Assembly: GCF_014199295.1 (NCBI RefSeq)
Contig: NZ_JACIJH010000008.1
Location: 62,001-126,000 of the forward strand
Origin: Sphingopyxis panaciterrulae
GTDB taxonomy: Bacteria > Pseudomonadota > Alphaproteobacteria > Sphingomonadales > Sphingomonadaceae
Direction: 5' to 3'
Length of the DNA: 64,000 nucleotides
Below the pieces are notes generated by a model. It was not told the DNA's origin, ran no database searches, and worked only from the letters and a program-made list of their open reading frames with translations. Of the stretch, positions 41,385 to 49,366 are shown piece by piece. Positions within the stretch are counted from its first letter, which is position 1. Every line of letters begins with the position of its first letter. The position numbers and the translations under genes were made by a program.

Positions 41385-42146
41385 ATGGAGGTCTGCAACC
41401 CTTTTCAGGCGAACAAGACCATGATCGTGCGGCAGGCCGCGAATGCGCTGGAAATCCTGGAATATTTCGCGAGACGGCTGAAGCCGGCGACGCCGGCCGA
41501 AATCGCCGAGGATCTCGGCTGGCCGCGATCGAGCACCTTCAAACTGGTGGGGACACTGGCGTCGAAGGGCTATCTCTACGAGCCGCGGGCACGGGGCGGC
41601 TATTATCCGAGCCCGCGCTGGCTGGTGCTGGCCGAGGCGGTCGCCAGCGCCGAACCGCTACCCGACCAATATCAGCGGTTGGCGCAGGACCTGATGCGCG
41701 CGACTGGCGAGACGGTCGCGGTGTCGGCGCCCGCGGGCATCCATGCGACCTTCATCGACGTGGCGGAATCACCGCAGCCCGTGCGCTATTTCGCCAAGGT
41801 CGGCGATCGAGTGCCGATCCACGCAACCTCGGCGGGGCGCGCCCTGCTCGCGCAGATGCCGCCCGAAGAGCGGCAGCGCCTCTATCGCAAGATCGAATTC
41901 GTCCGCTACGCGCCGACGACGCCCGACAGCCCGGAAGCGGTCGAGCGGCGGCTGGAGGAAGCCGCCGCGATGGGCTGGCACCAGAGCAACACCGAATATA
42001 CGCCCGACCTGGCGGGCGTCGCCCTGCCGCTGCCCGGCAGCGACCGGCGGCTTTCGGTGGTCGTCGTCGGCCCGGTATCGCGCTGTCTGGAGCGGCGACC
42101 CGAAACGGCGGCGATCGTCGCGAAGCATCTCGCGCAACTCCGATAG
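41385..42146 (+). CDS. IclR-family transcriptional regulator
   Basis: A 253-residue regulator with an N-terminal winged helix (ANALEILEYFARRLKPATPAE, EDLGWPRSSTFKLVGTLASKGYL) and a C-terminal effector domain (PIHATSAGRALLAQMPPEE, GVALPLPGSDRRLSVVVVGP). The first ATG at 41385 is used; the Met at 41421 is an alternative. It is the third gene of the aldehyde dehydrogenase operon and probably represses it through the TTTCCATAT-type site. Confidence 0.92.
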   Translation: MEVCNPFQANKTMIVRQAANALEILEYFARRLKPATPAEIAEDLGWPRSSTFKLVGTLASKGYLYEPRARGGYYPSPRWLVLAEAVASAEPLPDQYQRLAQDLMRATGETVAVSAPAGIHATFIDVAESPQPVRYFAKVGDRVPIHATSAGRALLAQMPPEERQRLYRKIEFVRYAPTTPDSPEAVERRLEEAAAMGWHQSNTEYTPDLAGVALPLPGSDRRLSVVVVGPVSRCLERRPETAAIVAKHLAQLR

Positions 42147-42176
42147 AGCGACACGCTTTCAATCTGATCCATTCTT

Positions 42177-42210
42177 CCGTTCGTGTCTCGACTTCGCTCG
42201 ACACGAACGG
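42177..42210. repeat. Perfect inverted repeat (REP-like)
   Basis: CCGTTCGTGTC (42177-42187) and GACACGAACGG (42200-42210) flank TCGACTTCGCTC. The same CCGTTCGTGTCGAGCG-type sequence occurs at 60030. It could act as a stem-loop between the IclR and transporter genes. Confidence 0.75.
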
Positions 42211-42317
42211 ATTCGAGAGAGAGCGGATTTAATGCGCGCCGCCCTGGAAAAATCGGGCGCGATCCGCACAGGGCCAGCGCGCTCCGCCGGGCGCGCGGCC
42301 GACGGGGGAGATAGGCC

Positions 42318-43613
42318 ATGACCAACGACCCGCGGGCGGTGATCGCCGCCGCGCCGATGCATCGGCTTCAGATCATGGTGGTCGCGATCTGTATCGCGCT
42401 CAACGCGCTTGACGGCTTCGACGTGCTGGCGATCAGCTTTGCCGCGCCGGGTATCGCCGACGAATGGGGCGTCGACAAGGCGACGCTGGGCATCGTGCTG
42501 TCGATGGAACTGCTCGGCATGGCGGCAGGGTCGGTACTGATCGGCAATGTCGCCGACCGCATCGGCCGCCGCCCGACGATCCTCGGCTGCCTGCTGCTGA
42601 TGGCGTGCGGCATGTTCGCCGCGGCTCACGCCACGGGGGTGACGATGCTGTCGGCGATTCGCTTCCTGACCGGCGTCGGCATCGGTGGCATGCTGTCCTC
42701 GACCAGCGCGATGGTGGCGGAATTTTCCAACGACAAGCGGCGCGGGCTGAACGTCGCGCTGAACATCGCCGGCTATTCGACCGGCGCGATCCTGGGCGGT
42801 CTGGTTGCCTCGCGATTGCTGGCGGCGACCGGCGACTGGCGGTCGGTGTTCCTGCTCGGCGCGATCGCCACAACGATGATGATCCCGCTTGCCTTCGTCT
42901 TCCTGCCCGAATCGATCGAATCGCTGGTCGCGCGGCGTCCCGCCGGCGCGCTGGCGGAGGTGAACCGCACCCTCGGCCGGCTCGGCCACGCGCCCGCTTC
43001 CGACCTGCCGTCGCTGCCCGCCGAGACGGTGAAACCCTCGCTCGCCGCACTCTTCTCGCCCGGCTTTGCGCGCATCACCGTCCTGCTCACGGTCGCCTAT
43101 TTCGCGCAGATCCTGTTCTTCTATTATATCCAGAAATGGATTCCGAAGATCGTCGTCGATATGGGGTTCGACGCCGCGCAGGCGGGCGGGGTGCTCGTCG
43201 CGGCCAATGTCGGCAATCTGCTGGGTGCGGTGGTCATCGGGCTCGCGAGCCAGCGTTTCGCGCTGCGTCCGCTGGTGGCGGGGTCGATGCTTGCGGGCTT
43301 CGTCGCCATCGGTGTGTTCGGGGTCGCGGGGGCCGATCTGGTCCGCCTGTCGATTACCGCCGCGGTTGCGGCCTTCTTCATCAACGCCGGTGTCGTCGGC
43401 ATGTATCCGGTGCTGGCGCAAACCTATCCCGCGACGTTGCGGGCGAGCGGCACCGGCTTCGTGATCGGGATCGGGCGCGGTGGGTCGGCGCTGGGGCCGG
43501 TGGTGGCCGGGGCGCTGTTCGCGGGCGGCAGCAGCCTGCTCACCGTGTCGCTGGTGATGGGGCTCGGCGGGCTGGTCGCGGCGGCGATGATCCTGATGCT
43601 ACCCCGATCCTGA
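42318..43613 (+). CDS. MFS transporter, aromatic acid:H+ symporter (AAHS) type
   Basis: A 431-residue 12-helix inner-membrane protein. ALNALDGFDVLAISFAAPGI, the GNVADRIGRRPTI loop and RFLTGVGIGGMLSSTSAMVAE match the AAHS family (PcaK/BenK-like). GGGGGAGATAGG lies before the ATG. It follows the IclR gene after 171 bp that contain a REP-like palindrome, so it may have its own promoter. It could import the pathway's acidic product or substrate. Confidence 0.9.
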   Translation: MTNDPRAVIAAAPMHRLQIMVVAICIALNALDGFDVLAISFAAPGIADEWGVDKATLGIVLSMELLGMAAGSVLIGNVADRIGRRPTILGCLLLMACGMFAAAHATGVTMLSAIRFLTGVGIGGMLSSTSAMVAEFSNDKRRGLNVALNIAGYSTGAILGGLVASRLLAATGDWRSVFLLGAIATTMMIPLAFVFLPESIESLVARRPAGALAEVNRTLGRLGHAPASDLPSLPAETVKPSLAALFSPGFARITVLLTVAYFAQILFFYYIQKWIPKIVVDMGFDAAQAGGVLVAANVGNLLGAVVIGLASQRFALRPLVAGSMLAGFVAIGVFGVAGADLVRLSITAAVAAFFINAGVVGMYPVLAQTYPATLRASGTGFVIGIGRGGSALGPVVAGALFAGGSSLLTVSLVMGLGGLVAAAMILMLPRS

Positions 43614-43630
43614 GGTCTTGACCTCAGGCG

Positions 43631-45565
43631 TCACAGCATCGCCATCGCCTGCCGCGCGCCGCGATGGCCCTCCATCATCGCGCAGGCCATGCTCATCAGG
43701 CCCTGCAACTCGGAATGGGCGAAGACGATCCGGCCGTGGGGCCGGCGCAGCACCTCGGCCGGCGGCGGCAGGCCGTCGCGCCCGAGGAAGAAGCCTGGCT
43801 GCGGCGCCACGAAGGCGTGACCCCATCGGTTAAGAATGATGCCGGCAATGTCGCGCCGCGCGTCGAAGCCGGCGGCCCCGAACATCTCGGTCATCTGTTC
43901 GCGAAGTTGCCACTCGAAATCGCCGTAGCTCGCCGCCAACAACCGCGTCCGCGCCGCCGGGCCCTGGGCAGAGGCGGGCAGGCTCGCATCGAGAAAGGGG
44001 ATGTAGAAGGTCAGCACCGTCGGATCGTCGGGGGTCAGCGCACGGGTGGGGCCGAGCGCGACGTTGCGCCGGACCGATACCTGCCACCCCAGCCCCTCGA
44101 ACCAGCGCGCCGCAGTGAAGCCGAGTCTGTCGAAGAAGCGCCAGTTGCGAAGCGCGACATTGGCGATCATCACCGGGCCATAATGAAAGGCGCGATAGGC
44201 CTGCCGATGGCTGTCGGGCAGGTCGCCGACGATGGTGCGGTTGACCCAGCCGCCCGATGCCATGACGACCGACCGCGCGCGTATCTTGCGCAGCTTTCCG
44301 TCGCGGGCATAGGTCACCAGCACATGCTCGGCGTCGGCGGGGCCGCCCTCGTGGACCACTTGCGTCACCGTCGCGCCGCCGCGGATGCGCAGCGGAGCGC
44401 CCGCGCGATCGAGCTTCGCGAAATCGATCGGCCCGGAGGCGAGGGCGGCGAGGCGGCCGTCGCCGGCGATGGCGCCGGGGATCATCCGCGCGAGCATCAT
44501 GCGCAGGATCGCCGCATTCCCGCCCGGAAAGGAAACCACGCCGATATGGCTCGCATCGCCGTGATCGACGCCGGGAAGCGCGGTGCCGGGCAGCCCCAGC
44601 CGGTGCGCAGCAAGGCCGGAGATCGCATTGCCGCACACGCCGAAATTCGCGACGGCGATATAGGGGTCGATATAGCGACGGACCTCCGCGCCATAGCCGA
44701 GCCGGTCGAGAAGGTCATAATAGGTGATCGAATCGAGCCAGGCCTCGGCACCGCGCATCTTGCCGAGCACATCGCGGCGATTATGGACGAAATCGTCCAT
44801 GTCCCGCTGCGCGGCCGGCGGCCAGGGGGTGTCCGCGAAACCATTCTTCGACGGGTCGCGGACCCAGCCGCGACCGGGGAAATGATAGGCGGTTCCATAT
44901 CCCGCCTCCGATGCCGGAGCCATCGGCGAGAAATGATAGTCGGTCAGATTATAGCGCTCTGCTCCGCCCGCGACCGGCTCCAGCTCGGCGTGCGCGGGGA
45001 TGCCGAGTTCGCGATAATAGTCGGTGTAGACGTCGTAGAGTTCGCCGCCATAGCTGCCCTTGACGTAGCCGTCCTTCAGAAGCAGCGCACCGTTCGACCC
45101 CTGCGGTGCGGTCAGGCGGCGGCCGTCGACGAGGAATTCATTCTGCTTGGCCTCGCCGCCGACGATCGGATGGTTTTCGAGCAGCAGGCAGGTGCGGCCG
45201 GGTCCTGCGCGCCTGGAGAATTCATAAGCGGCCGTCATGCCGGAAAAGCCGCCGCCGACGATGACGAGATCGACCGTTTCGTCGACCGGCACCGTCGATG
45301 CGTCGGGATAGGCGCCGTCGCGAAAGCGGTGCGCGGCCTCCATGACGGCCTGGGTATTGCCGTTGGACCAGCGATAATCGCCCACCCCGCCGAAGCCGGT
45401 CCACGGCGATCCCGACGGCGACAGCGGATCGCTCGCCCCGTCGCCGCCGCTGCACGCACCGAGCAGCGCGGCCCCGCTGCCCGCTGCCACGCCGTTGATG
45501 AAATCGCGCCGGGTGATGGCGCTCGTCATGCCGAGCGGATCGCTCGCAATTTTGCGATGGGACAT
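43631..45565 (-). CDS. Tat-exported FAD-dependent oxidoreductase, spermidine dehydrogenase-like
   Basis: A 644-residue flavoprotein. ITRRDFINGVAAGSGAALLG is a twin-arginine signal ending in the lipobox LGAC, so it is probably a periplasm-facing lipoprotein. VDLVIVGGGFSGMTAAYEFS binds FAD. SPWTGFGGVGDYRWSNGNT and the C-terminal GHAFVAPQPGFFLG-type region resemble Pseudomonas spermidine dehydrogenase. The first ATG (45565) is 4 bases after the cupin stop; the Met at 45529 would give a more usual Tat N-terminus. It should oxidise an amine. Confidence 0.82.
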   Translation of the reverse strand: MSHRKIASDPLGMTSAITRRDFINGVAAGSGAALLGACSGGDGASDPLSPSGSPWTGFGGVGDYRWSNGNTQAVMEAAHRFRDGAYPDASTVPVDETVDLVIVGGGFSGMTAAYEFSRRAGPGRTCLLLENHPIVGGEAKQNEFLVDGRRLTAPQGSNGALLLKDGYVKGSYGGELYDVYTDYYRELGIPAHAELEPVAGGAERYNLTDYHFSPMAPASEAGYGTAYHFPGRGWVRDPSKNGFADTPWPPAAQRDMDDFVHNRRDVLGKMRGAEAWLDSITYYDLLDRLGYGAEVRRYIDPYIAVANFGVCGNAISGLAAHRLGLPGTALPGVDHGDASHIGVVSFPGGNAAILRMMLARMIPGAIAGDGRLAALASGPIDFAKLDRAGAPLRIRGGATVTQVVHEGGPADAEHVLVTYARDGKLRKIRARSVVMASGGWVNRTIVGDLPDSHRQAYRAFHYGPVMIANVALRNWRFFDRLGFTAARWFEGLGWQVSVRRNVALGPTRALTPDDPTVLTFYIPFLDASLPASAQGPAARTRLLAASYGDFEWQLREQMTEMFGAAGFDARRDIAGIILNRWGHAFVAPQPGFFLGRDGLPPPAEVLRRPHGRIVFAHSELQGLMSMACAMMEGHRGARQAMAML

Positions 45566-45569
45566 GGCT

Positions 45570-46040
45570 CTAGCTCTTCGACGACCGGTCGATATAGGTA
45601 AGGAATATCTTCAGGCGCCGTTCGTCGTCGATATTCTCGATTCCGCGCCAGCAGTCGAGCGGGGCGTGGACATGATCGCCCGCGGTCACCGCTATCGCTT
45701 CGTCGTCGATCGTCATCTTTCCGCGTCCTTCGAGGATGTAATAATATTCGTCGAAGGCGCCGAGCTGCGGGTCGGTCAGATTATGAAGGTGGACGCCTTC
45801 GCTCGCCCCGACCGGAATGTCATAGATCAGGAAGGCAGCGGGCGCGGGTGCGCCCCCGAAGTCGAAGAGGCGGACGTCAATCGAGCCGAGCCCTTCATGC
45901 ACCGCCTGAAATGTCGCGATACCCTTCGACGCGGCTTCGAGCCCGAATTTCCGGGGCGATGCACCGGCCGAGGATGCGGGCGCGAGCATCGAGCCGAGCG
46001 TGGCGGCGGCCAGGAGGGTGCGGCGATCCAGCTCTTTCAT
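45570..46040 (-). CDS. Exported cupin-domain protein
   Basis: A 156-residue protein with a twin-arginine-like signal (MKELDRRTLLAAATLGSMLA). The cupin barrel shows GASEGVHLHNLTDPQLGAFDEYYYILEGRG (His/His/Glu-type metal site) and AGDHVHAPLDCWRGIEN (second motif). It is the first gene of a two-gene operon with the spermidine-dehydrogenase-like protein, 4 bases apart. Two GGGTAA boxes (46126, 46145) lie 86-111 bp upstream. It may be an accessory dioxygenase or a binding protein. Confidence 0.85.
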   Translation of the reverse strand: MKELDRRTLLAAATLGSMLAPASSAGASPRKFGLEAASKGIATFQAVHEGLGSIDVRLFDFGGAPAPAAFLIYDIPVGASEGVHLHNLTDPQLGAFDEYYYILEGRGKMTIDDEAIAVTAGDHVHAPLDCWRGIENIDDERRLKIFLTYIDRSSKS

Positions 46041-46125
46041 CGATGGCGTCTCCCAGCGCGCGGCAGCGTCCGCCGCTGCGCGTCCAGAATAGGGCAGGCG
46101 CTGCCCGGCCCGAAACGGCCGAGAC

Positions 46126-46150
46126 GGGTAACCCCGGCGAATAAGGGTAA
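46126..46150 (-). promoter_or_regulatory. TTACCC operator pair before the cupin operon
   Basis: GGGTAA at 46126 and 46145 on the plus strand reads as two TTACCC boxes 19 bp apart towards the cupin gene. On the minus strand a -10-like TATTCT lies at 46091-46086, 40 bases after the nearer box begins. The distal box abuts the 264-bp inverted element. Confidence 0.65.
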
Positions 46151-46413
46151 TATCAAGGTGCGGTGATCCTGACCGATGAGGATTGCCAGTCCCGCTTGCT
46201 GGCGAGGAGGAGCGGAAGCGGCGATGTGGTTCCATCGCTGCGACGCGCCGACGCGGTCCAGCGGGCGGGACTGGCAACCCGGCGGGCGGTTTCTGGCGGC
46301 TCTCGGACAGCGTCGCCTGCTTGGGACGATGAACCACATCGTCCCGGCGCAGCCTCCTTGCCGAAAACCGCCAGAAACCGTCCTCATCGGTCAAGATCAC
46401 CGCACCTTGGTAT
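46150..46413. mobile_element. 264-bp MITE-like inverted element made of two structured half-units
   Basis: About 33-bp terminal inverted repeats carry ATAYCAAGGTGCGGTGATC and TGACCGATGAGGA with few mismatches. Inside each half a different perfect 13-bp inverted pair encloses about 70 bases: TTGCCAGTCCCGC/GCGGGACTGGCAA (46183-46195 with 46265-46277) and CGGTTTCTGGCGG/CCGCCAGAAACCG (46287-46299 with 46368-46380). Each loop holds a smaller hairpin around GATGTGGTT. Open frames across it start MILTDED in both directions but show no protein I recognise. It lies inside a divergent promoter. Confidence 0.7.
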
Positions 46414-46429
46414 CAGGCGCGCGCCGGCG

Positions 46430-46456
46430 TTACCCGTTTGTGCCGCGGTCTGACCC
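46430..46456 (+). promoter_or_regulatory. TTACCC operator pair before the second small secreted protein
   Basis: TTACCC (46430) and TGACCC (46451) are 21 bp apart and point to the gene at 46522. Removing the 264-bp element would bring the first box 21 bp from the cupin-side box at 46145. Confidence 0.6.
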
Positions 46457-46521
46457 ACCGCGTCGCTTGTCGCGAGGGAGGCACGGCGGCACGATCGGGC
46501 GATCGAGCAGGGGAGGATCGG

Positions 46522-46995
46522 ATGTTTCGCAGTCTTTTGCTTATCCTATGCGCCGCGGCGCTCGCCGCACCGTCGGCTGCGAAGGAGAAGGCGCCGGAGG
46601 CGTCCGAAGCCGCCGCCGGAATGACCATTCCTACCTTCGAGATGTTTCGTCTGGCGCCCGGGAAGACCGAGGCGTTCATTCGCGACATGGCGCTTTGGGA
46701 CAAGGTCAGCGTTGCGGGCGGCCAGCCGCCGACGCAGCTTTTCCTGCACGCCGGGGGCGAGGGCTGGGACGTGCTGCTCTACAAGCCCGCGCGGCCGAAG
46801 CCGACACCCGATCAGGAGGCGGCAATGGCCGCGAAGATCGCCGAGCTCGGCCTGCCCACCGGCGCGCTCTATTTCGTCGGCGTGCGCGAGATGATGGCCG
46901 ACCATGTGCATTTCGAGGCCTCGGGCCCGATGACCGCCGATCAGTGGGTTGCCGAAATCGATCGCCAGCGCGCAGGGCGAAAGCCGGCCGGGTAA
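46522..46995 (+). CDS. Small secreted protein, family of unknown function (copy 2)
   Basis: A 157-residue protein with a signal peptide (MFRSLLLILCAAALAAPSAA) and one compact domain: FEMFRLAPGKTEAFIRDM, GGQPPTQLFLHAGGEGWDVLLYKP, GALYFVGVREMMADHVHF. It is paralogous to 10956-11459, with the same order of motifs and a similar Trp-containing C-terminus. AGGGGAGGATCGG precedes the ATG. It faces the esterase gene convergently. Both copies lie in clusters with exported YtcJ amidohydrolases. Confidence 0.82.
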   Translation: MFRSLLLILCAAALAAPSAAKEKAPEASEAAAGMTIPTFEMFRLAPGKTEAFIRDMALWDKVSVAGGQPPTQLFLHAGGEGWDVLLYKPARPKPTPDQEAAMAAKIAELGLPTGALYFVGVREMMADHVHFEASGPMTADQWVAEIDRQRAGRKPAG

Positions 46996-47165
46996 CTGGA
47001 CTCCCGCGGGCGCAAAGCTGGCATTCGATATCCGCCTCCCTGCGGCTCGATGATACTCCACGGCGATGCCGAGGTACGACGGTTCGCCGGGGAGCGGGCG
47101 GCAGGGAGGCGGGCTCTGGGAAGGCCGCCATTCGCAGGCCGCCGGGGACCGAATGGCGATCCGTC

Positions 47166-48044
47166 CTAACGTATCGCGAATGCGAACCGCAGCACGTCGG
47201 TCACCGCGCGCGTCGGGACGGTCATATGGCCTTCCCCTTCATAGCGCTGGAAACGGACGCGCAGGCCCAGCCCCGAAAGGCGGTCGAAGCGGTCGGCCAG
47301 CGCGCGGGCGGGCTCGGGATCGTCGTCGACGTCGCGGTCGCCGACCACGATCATCAGACGGCTGGTTCGGCCGATCTTTCCGCCTTCGAGCCGGGCCACG
47401 AAGGCGTGTTCGTCGCGAAGCACGCCGCCGTCGAGTTCGAGCGAGGGGCTGGCGACGACGATGGAATGGAACGCCTGCGGCTTGCTGTAGAGCGCGTGGA
47501 GCGCGAACAGACCGCCGAAGGAATGACCGAACAGCGCCTGGCGATCGGGGTCGATCCGGTAGCGCTTGCCGATTTCGGCGCGCAGCTTGCCGGTCAGGAA
47601 ATCCAGAAATTCGTCGCGCCCGCTTCTCCCCGCGGTTCGTCCGAGGCGTGTTCCGGGCGGCGGATTGTCCATCACGATGAAATCCTCCGCGCGCTGCGCG
47701 GCATAGGGCTGATCGGTCGGATAGCCGACGCCGACGACGATCGACTGGCCGACGGCGTCATGTTCCTGAACCCAGCGGGCCTGGGCGAAGGCCGCGAAGG
47801 CGGCGTTGCCGTCGAGCACATAGAGCACCGGATAGCCGCGCTCCGGGGACTCTCCCTGCGATGGGAAGGAGACGAAGATGCGATAGGTCCGGCCGGCCTC
47901 GGAGGTCATGTCCCACACGGCGGTGGCGGGCATGGCATAGCGGTCCGGCGCGGAGGCCGGTACGGTTTGCGCCTGTGCGGGCGCCGCCAGGGAAAATGCC
48001 GCCGCCGCCATGATCGATGCCAGCGGCCGTTCCGATCTTGCCAT
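47166..48044 (-). CDS. Exported IroE/BesA-like esterase (copy 2)
   Basis: A 292-residue alpha/beta hydrolase with a signal peptide ending AAPAQAQ. YRIFVSFP, YPVLYVLDGNAAFAAFAQARWVQ, GHSFGGLFALHALY (nucleophile Ser), VASPSLELDG and GEGHMTVPTRA (His) match the copy at 31185. A GGGGAGG ribosome binding site overlaps the stop of the flavoprotein gene upstream (13-base gap), so the two form an operon. Siderophore tri-ester hydrolysis is the best-known role of the family. Confidence 0.87.
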   Translation of the reverse strand: MARSERPLASIMAAAAFSLAAPAQAQTVPASAPDRYAMPATAVWDMTSEAGRTYRIFVSFPSQGESPERGYPVLYVLDGNAAFAAFAQARWVQEHDAVGQSIVVGVGYPTDQPYAAQRAEDFIVMDNPPPGTRLGRTAGRSGRDEFLDFLTGKLRAEIGKRYRIDPDRQALFGHSFGGLFALHALYSKPQAFHSIVVASPSLELDGGVLRDEHAFVARLEGGKIGRTSRLMIVVGDRDVDDDPEPARALADRFDRLSGLGLRVRFQRYEGEGHMTVPTRAVTDVLRFAFAIR

Positions 48045-48057
48045 AATCGCCTCCCCT

Positions 48058-49320
48058 TCAGCCGTGAATCCGGTGCGCGGCCAGCGCAAAAGCGGGTTCG
48101 GGCTCGCCGATGCCGAGCAGCCGGTCGGCGACGTAGCGTCCGACCGCCGGGCCATGTTTGAACCCGTGGCCGCTGCCGCCGCCGACGATCCAGCAATCCT
48201 TCCATTGCGGATGTCGGTCGATCAGGAAATGGCCGTTGTCGCTATTCTCATATTGGCAAACCCGCCCTTCGGCGAGCGGACGGCGGGCGAGGTCGGGGAA
48301 ACGCCGTGCAAGATAGGCGCGGACGTCGGCGAGCGCCTGGTCGGACACGCGCCGCTCGCCGCTGTCGGGATCATAGCGCGGGCCATGGGCGTCGAGCGCG
48401 ATCTTGAACCCGCGCGCTTCGATATCGGGAAAGCCATAGTGGAGGTCGGGGCTGCTGACATCGACCCAGGCGGGGAGTTCGCCGGCCGCAAAGCGCGCAT
48501 CTCCGGCGGCGGGCGCAAAGAAGAACACGTCCTGGCGGCTCGGCACGATGCGATCGCCGACGACCACGGGGAACAGTCTGGGGAGCCAGGGGCCGCAGGC
48601 GAAGACGAAACGACCCGCGCGCAGCGTCTCGCCGCCCGAACCCGTGATCGAGCCGAGCGAGGCGGCGTCCGACCGCGGCGGATCGACCGCGAACGGCCGG
48701 AAGCCGCCGCCCGCGGCCACGAACTCGCCGACCAGCGCCTGCACGCTGCGGCGCGCCATCAGTGTGCCCATGGTCGGCTGCATCACGCCGACCGCGATGC
48801 CACCGAAATCGACCTGCGGCCATCGCCGCGCCATCGCGCCGGCGGTCAACTTCTCGATCGGGATGCCGAGGCCGCGCTGGATCGCGATGCTGTGGTCGAT
48901 CCCGGCGCCGTCCTGCGGATAGAGATAGAGCGCGCCGGTGGAGTGAAAGATCGGGCTTTCGTGGCGCTTCGACAGCGCCTGCCATTCGGCGAGCGAGGCC
49001 CAGGCCCAGCGGGTGTAGAGCGCATTGCCCGCATATTCGGTGCGGATCAGGCGCGTTTCGCCGCCCGAGGAGGCGCGGTTGTGTGCCGCCCCCCCTGCGT
49101 CGAGCAGCAGGACCTTGTGCCCTGCGCGCTGGAGGGTCCAGGCCGTCCAGCTTCCGAAGACGCCGGCGCCGATCACGATGGCGTCCCATGCGGCGGAGGA
49201 CGAGACAGCCGTTCGCGCTCCGGCCGCGGCGCCGGTCATCGCCGCTCCGGTGGCCGCCAGCCCTTCCAGCACATGGCGTCGCGGCACGGAGTTGCCGGCC
49301 CTCGCTGCTTCTTTCCCCAT
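48058..49320 (-). CDS. Tat-exported sarcosine oxidase-like (MSOX/MTOX) flavoprotein
   Basis: A 420-residue amine oxidase. PRRHVLEGLAATGAAMTGAA is a twin-arginine signal, which is unusual because family members are normally cytoplasmic. WDAIVIGAGVFGSWTAWTL binds FAD; SSGGETRLIRTEY and GRVCQYENSDNGHFLIDRHP are family motifs, the latter holding the Cys that binds flavin covalently in monomeric sarcosine oxidase. The product would be an aldehyde, an amine and peroxide. AGGTAA and GGGTAA (49367, 49387) lie upstream in the regulon orientation. Confidence 0.9.
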   Translation of the reverse strand: MGKEAARAGNSVPRRHVLEGLAATGAAMTGAAAGARTAVSSSAAWDAIVIGAGVFGSWTAWTLQRAGHKVLLLDAGGAAHNRASSGGETRLIRTEYAGNALYTRWAWASLAEWQALSKRHESPIFHSTGALYLYPQDGAGIDHSIAIQRGLGIPIEKLTAGAMARRWPQVDFGGIAVGVMQPTMGTLMARRSVQALVGEFVAAGGGFRPFAVDPPRSDAASLGSITGSGGETLRAGRFVFACGPWLPRLFPVVVGDRIVPSRQDVFFFAPAAGDARFAAGELPAWVDVSSPDLHYGFPDIEARGFKIALDAHGPRYDPDSGERRVSDQALADVRAYLARRFPDLARRPLAEGRVCQYENSDNGHFLIDRHPQWKDCWIVGGGSGHGFKHGPAVGRYVADRLLGIGEPEPAFALAAHRIHG

Positions 49321-49366
49321 GGTTTCGGAGATGACGCAGAAGGGCCGCCCCCGCCAGATGGCCGAA

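Noticed and set aside
46163..46453. Open reading frames starting MILTDED on both strands of the inverted element
   Set aside because: They arise from the inverted repeat of the element, lack a ribosome binding site, and the conservation fits base pairing better than protein sequence.
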